Shown here piece after piece: positions 30,682 to 34,220 of a stretch of DNA of 34,220 nucleotides. A program made the translations under genes and the position numbers. This DNA comes from Flavobacteriaceae bacterium (GTDB lineage Bacteria > Bacteroidota > Bacteroidia > Flavobacteriales > Flavobacteriaceae). The DNA lies in assembly GCA_947452415.1 (NCBI GenBank), contig CANGCT010000022.1:1-34220 (forward strand). The letters are read 5' to 3'. Position 1 is the stretch's first letter, and each line of letters starts with the position of its first letter. The notes under the pieces were generated by a model, which was not told the origin of the DNA, did no database searches, and saw nothing but the letters and a program-made list of their open reading frames with translations.

Positions 30682-31716
30682 ATGACAGAAGGAAATTTTG
30701 TAGACTATGTAAAAATATATGTTACTTCCGGTAGAGGAGGTAAAGGATCTACGCATTTGCATAGAGAAAAATTTATTGAAAAAGGTGGTCCCGATGGTGG
30801 TGATGGTGGTCGTGGAGGTCATGTTTATTTAAAAGGAAACAAAAGTCTTTGGACCTTGTTCCATTTAAAATTTGTAAAACACATGCGTGGTGGTCATGGT
30901 GGCGATGGAGGAAGTTCCAGAAGTACCGGTCACGACGGAGAAGATAAATTTGTAGAAGTGCCTCTTGGTACCGTGGTTAGAGATATTGAAACAGGAGAAA
31001 TCTTGTTTGAAATTACCGAACACGATGAGGTAAGAATCCTTGCTCAAGGAGGAAAAGGCGGATTAGGAAACTGGAATTTTAGAAGTTCTACTAACCAAAC
31101 TCCAAGATATTCCCAACCAGGTTTACCTTCGCAAGAGTTGGATGTTATTTTAGAACTTAAAGTACTTGCCGATGTAGGTTTAGTTGGATTTCCAAATGCA
31201 GGAAAATCTACTTTACTTTCGGTATTAACTTCTGCAAAACCAAAAATTGCCGATTATGCTTTTACAACTCTAAAACCAAATTTAGGAATTGTTGCATACC
31301 GTGAATTTCAATCATTTGTAATTGCCGATATACCAGGGATTATTGAAGGTGCTGCCGAAGGAAAAGGACTTGGACATTATTTTTTACGTCACATAGAAAG
31401 AAACTCCACCTTGTTATTTTTAGTTCCTGCAGATGCTGATAATATCAAAAAAGAATACAACATCCTTTTGGATGAATTACGTCGTTACAATCCTGAAATG
31501 TTAGACAAGGATCGATTGGTTGTAATCTCGAAATGCGATATGCTTGACGACGAATTAAAAGCCGAAATGAAACAACAATTGGATATAGACTTTAAAGGAA
31601 CTCCTTATTTGTTTATATCTTCTGTAGCACAACAAGGATTAACCGAGTTAAAAGACAAACTTTGGGAAATGCTTAATAAGGATGAAAATAAACCAGAAAA
31701 TAGTCATAAAATTTAA
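30682..31716 (+). CDS. obgE: Obg GTPase
   Basis: A 344-residue Obg-family GTPase acting on the large ribosomal subunit and in stress control. The glycine-rich OBG fold spans about 1-158 ([43 protein letters not shown]). The G domain has G1 GFPNAGKST (169-177), G3 [10 protein letters not shown] and G4 SKCD. There is no long C-terminal acidic extension as in E. coli ObgE. The start at 30682 gives the normal N-terminus. The leader carries telomere-like repeats. Confidence 0.95.
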   Translation: MTEGNFVDYVKIYVTSGRGGKGSTHLHREKFIEKGGPDGGDGGRGGHVYLKGNKSLWTLFHLKFVKHMRGGHGGDGGSSRSTGHDGEDKFVEVPLGTVVRDIETGEILFEITEHDEVRILAQGGKGGLGNWNFRSSTNQTPRYSQPGLPSQELDVILELKVLADVGLVGFPNAGKSTLLSVLTSAKPKIADYAFTTLKPNLGIVAYREFQSFVIADIPGIIEGAAEGKGLGHYFLRHIERNSTLLFLVPADADNIKKEYNILLDELRRYNPEMLDKDRLVVISKCDMLDDELKAEMKQQLDIDFKGTPYLFISSVAQQGLTELKDKLWEMLNKDENKPENSHKI

Positions 31717-31786
31717 GAAAATATTACGGATTATGTAAATAAATATTTTTTTTCTATTTTTACAAAAAAATAACAAATAATATATT

Positions 31787-33073
31787 ATGAAATTAAAATT
31801 AATTTTAGCAGTTTTTATAGTTCAAATAGGATTTGCGCAACATAGAACATGTGGAATGGAACAACAGATGCAACGCATAATGGCCGATCCTCAATTAAAA
31901 CAACAATATTTAGATTTGCAACAACAGTTTGAAAGTGAATTGCAACGTCTATCTTTAATTCAAGAATCTAACCATACAAATAAAGCAGTAATTGCTAATC
32001 CAATTAGAATTCCAGTTGCAGTCCATTATCCTTCGGTTATAGCGTCAACAGCAAATGTAGCATTAAGAAGTTGTTTAACTCTACTTGCTCAAAAACAAGT
32101 TGCTATTTTAAATGCAGATTATAATGCTAACAATTCAGATTTATCCAATTGGACAAATGATAGTTCTTTTTATCCGGGTATAAATTATGGTAATATGAAT
32201 GTTGTTTTTGAAATAGCAACACTTAATCATCCTACAGGAACTGGTCTTGGATTTCCTACTAGTGGCAATCCAGCCATAACATTTGGCACAGATTTTTTAT
32301 CAAATGCTGATACAGATGCTACATGGGCTGGATATTGTAATTTAGTAGTTAGAAATATTAGTGGTGGTATTTTAGGATATTCCCCTCTAGGTGGTTCCCC
32401 TTCCTCAGGGATGACAGTAGTTATTGATGATAATGCTTTTGGAGCGGCTTTAACAGGAGCTACAACATCTTGTACGGGATATGTGCCTGGAGCTCCCTAT
32501 AATCTTGGAAGAACACTAACACACGAGTTAGGTCATTTCTTTAATTTAGACCATACTTTTAATGGCTGTACTACAGCCTCTAATTGTGCCACATCGGGTG
32601 ATAAAGTTTGCGATACTCCAGCAAGTGATGCTGCAGTATATGGTTGCCCAACTGTAGGAGCAACAGTAAAGTGTTCAGTTAAAACATTAACAATGAATTT
32701 CATGGATTATACCGATGATCTTTGTATGTATATGTTTACCGCAGGTCAGACGTCTAGAATGACAGCATGGAGTACAACAATTGGTTCTCAATTGCATATG
32801 AATACATTGGCAAATAATGATTTTATTGTTTCTAATTTTTCTATTGCTCCAAATCCAAGTAAAGGTATATTTTCAATTCAATTAAAAGAGCAAACGGAAA
32901 ATTACACAATATCAATTATTGATTCATTAGGAAGAGAAATTTACAATATGGATTTTAATCAAACATCTGATTTGATTCAAAACATTCAAATTGATAATGT
33001 ATTAAGTGGTTTGTATTTTGTTACAATACGAAGTAATGGCGCATCTTTAACAAAGAAAATCTTAGTAGAATAA
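31787..33073 (+). CDS. secreted M43-type metallopeptidase with T9SS sorting domain
   Basis: A 428-residue exported protease. The signal peptide MKLKLILAVFIVQIGFAQ is cleaved at about residue 18. The zinc motif is H246-E247-L-G-H250-x5-H256 in LTHELGHFFNLDHTF, with a Met-turn in TMNFMDYTDD (M306), typical of pappalysin/cytophagalysin-like M43 peptidases. Several cysteines around 252-315 probably form disulfides. Residues 349-428 (SNFSIAPNPSKGIFSIQL to KKILVE) are a type A C-terminal sorting domain for the type IX secretion system, seen in Bacteroidota. An A/T-rich leader lies upstream. Confidence 0.92.
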   Translation: MKLKLILAVFIVQIGFAQHRTCGMEQQMQRIMADPQLKQQYLDLQQQFESELQRLSLIQESNHTNKAVIANPIRIPVAVHYPSVIASTANVALRSCLTLLAQKQVAILNADYNANNSDLSNWTNDSSFYPGINYGNMNVVFEIATLNHPTGTGLGFPTSGNPAITFGTDFLSNADTDATWAGYCNLVVRNISGGILGYSPLGGSPSSGMTVVIDDNAFGAALTGATTSCTGYVPGAPYNLGRTLTHELGHFFNLDHTFNGCTTASNCATSGDKVCDTPASDAAVYGCPTVGATVKCSVKTLTMNFMDYTDDLCMYMFTAGQTSRMTAWSTTIGSQLHMNTLANNDFIVSNFSIAPNPSKGIFSIQLKEQTENYTISIIDSLGREIYNMDFNQTSDLIQNIQIDNVLSGLYFVTIRSNGASLTKKILVE

Positions 33074-33090
33074 ATAGTTAACTATAAATT

Positions 33091-33129
33091 AAAAACAGTT
33101 GATAGAATTTTCGTCAGCTGTTTTTTTTT
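33091..33129 (+). terminator. rho-independent terminator of the M43 peptidase
   Basis: AAAAACAGTTGA (33091-33102) pairs with TCAGCTGTTTTT (33114-33125, one G-U pair), followed by further T residues. It lies 18 bases after the stop. Confidence 0.88.
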
Positions 33130-33174
33130 GAAAACATTTTATTAATATAGAATAATAACAAACAAATAAACAAA

Positions 33175-34220
33175 ATGAAGAAAATTATTTTATCCCTTCT
33201 TGTTGCAATTATGCTTATTCCAATGAGCGTTAAAGCAGATGAAGGTATGTGGTTTTTAATGTTCATAGAACGTTTGAACCACCGCGACATGGAAAAAATG
33301 GGCTTGCAATTGACAGCCGAAGAAATTTACAGCATCAACCACCACAGTTTAAAAGATGCCATAGTGCAATTTAACGGAGGTTGTACTGCCGAAATTATTT
33401 CTAAAGATGGTTTAGTACTTACCAACCACCATTGTGGTTACGATGGTATTGCCGAACTTTCTACTCCAGAAAACAATTTATTGAAAAACGGATTTTGGGC
33501 TACCAACAGAGCAGCTGAGAAAAAAACGTCTAGTTTATACGTTCGTTTCTTTGTTCGAATGGACGATTGTTCCAAACGAATCTTAGCAAAAGTAAATTCT
33601 TCCATGAGTGAAGCCGATAGAGAAAAAGCAATCAATGCCGAAATCGCTCTTATCGAAAAAGAAAATAACGAAGGCGGAAAATATACCGTTTCGGTTCGTC
33701 CGTTTTTTCAAGGAAACGAATATTACTATTTTGTTTACCAAGATTATAAAGACGTTCGTTTAGTTGGAGTACCACCAGAAAGTTTAGGAAAATTTGGAGG
33801 AGATACCGACAACTGGGAATGGCCTCGTCAAACTGCCGATTTCTCTATGTTTAGAGTTTACGCCGATAAAGATGGTAACCCTGCAGATTATTCTACTAGC
33901 AACGTTCCATTACAACCAAAACACTATTTACCAGTAAATTTATCTGGAGTAAAAGAAGGCGATTTTGCAATGATTCTTGGTTATCCAGGAAGAACCAACC
34001 GTTGGATGCCTGCAAGTGGAATCGAACAAAACGTAAAATTTGCTTATCCTGCATGGGTAGAAGGTGCTAAAATCGGTATGGACAACATGAAGAAATACAT
34101 GGAAATGAGCGATGCACTTCGTTTAGTTTATGCTTCTAAATATGCTTCTACTGCCAATTACTGGAAAAACCGTCAAGGAATGATTGATGCACTTTCTAAA
34201 TTTGGAACTGCCAAATCTAA
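33175..34220 (+). CDS. S46 family dipeptidyl-peptidase (partial, cut by window end)
   Basis: An open frame of 348 codons with no stop before the window ends. The signal peptide is MKKIILSLLVAIMLIPMSVK-A. The mature start DEGMWFLMFIERL is typical of the S46 DPP7/DPP11 family. The catalytic histidine is H86 in LTNHHCGYD, and the probable catalytic aspartate is D222 in WPRQTADFSMFRVY. The catalytic serine and the residue that decides DPP7 or DPP11 specificity lie beyond the window. These periplasmic enzymes remove dipeptides from peptide N-termini, supporting peptide use as nutrients. The gene is separated from the M43 peptidase by a terminator. Confidence 0.93.
   Translation, partial: MKKIILSLLVAIMLIPMSVKADEGMWFLMFIERLNHRDMEKMGLQLTAEEIYSINHHSLKDAIVQFNGGCTAEIISKDGLVLTNHHCGYDGIAELSTPENNLLKNGFWATNRAAEKKTSSLYVRFFVRMDDCSKRILAKVNSSMSEADREKAINAEIALIEKENNEGGKYTVSVRPFFQGNEYYYFVYQDYKDVRLVGVPPESLGKFGGDTDNWEWPRQTADFSMFRVYADKDGNPADYSTSNVPLQPKHYLPVNLSGVKEGDFAMILGYPGRTNRWMPASGIEQNVKFAYPAWVEGAKIGMDNMKKYMEMSDALRLVYASKYASTANYWKNRQGMIDALSKFGTAKS

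Noticed and set aside
30601..30822. Minus-strand open frame opposite the obgE start
   Set aside because: It is the reverse reading of the AAAACCC repeats and the glycine-rich OBG region, giving a Thr- and Phe/Gly-rich peptide with no family resemblance.
1..34220. tRNA or rRNA genes
   Set aside because: No tRNA cloverleaf with a GGTTCGAATCC-type arm or rRNA-like conserved segment was recognised on either strand by eye; a covariance-model scan was not possible.

Overview
The window looks like chromosome of a Flavobacterium-type member of the Bacteroidota (Flavobacteriaceae). The DNA is strongly AT-rich. Start codons lack Shine-Dalgarno sequences, and many genes are preceded by the Bacteroidota -7 element TAnnTTTG, a few with TTG about 20 bases further upstream. 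One secreted protease ends in a type IX secretion sorting domain, and the gene content is typical of the group: FeS-type photolyase, Cry-DASH, stand-alone proline dehydrogenase, group III truncated haemoglobin, MlaEF-type ABC genes, S46 and M43 peptidases. Most of the window is housekeeping sequence. The unusual material lies in small modules, repeats and untranslated leaders between the genes.

Layout. 1-3078: light/DNA-repair operon (DUF2256 zinc protein, FeS-type (6-4) photolyase, Cry-DASH). 3127-4296: proline dehydrogenase. 4352-9197, minus strand: TonB-like protein, NhaA antiporter, Glu/Leu-type amino acid dehydrogenase, a small secreted lysine-rich repeat protein, and AnmK for cell-wall recycling. 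9293-13306, plus strand: acyl-CoA dehydrogenase, SDR enzyme, truncated Bro-N fragment, SprT-like protein, mannose-1-phosphate guanylyltransferase. 13313-18103, minus strand: MlaF/MlaE-type transporter pair, glycosyltransferase 2, methyltransferase, FabH-like synthase, truncated haemoglobin. 18203-19286: a tandemly duplicated YoeB-type toxin-antitoxin module in which both toxins are broken and both antitoxins are intact. 19287-19435: a GC-richer repeat element. 19509-22352: glycine decarboxylase GcvP. 22525-23298: UbiA-like membrane protein. 23354-25381: M3 peptidase. 25493-27777: purK-purE with a MazF-type toxin-antitoxin pair between them. 28015-31716: hpt, adk, a CNNM/CorC-family protein and obgE. 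31787 to the end: two exported peptidases (M43, and S46 cut by the window edge).

How the genes fit together. Purine synthesis and salvage genes (purK, purE, hpt, adk) are arranged divergently around 27778-28014. Proline dehydrogenase, the Glu/Leu dehydrogenase, GcvP and the three peptidase genes point to growth on peptides and amino acids. Points most worth a second look are the mosaic double toxin-antitoxin locus, the inverted repeat pair translated into the ends of two adjacent genes (15768-15881), the toxin-antitoxin pair inside purKE, the 10-bp-period palindromic repeats, and short-period repeat leaders that differ in sequence but sit in front of several genes, including a telomere-like tract before obgE. 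I did not find a clearly new multi-gene system such as a defence island, a CRISPR array or a biosynthetic cluster.
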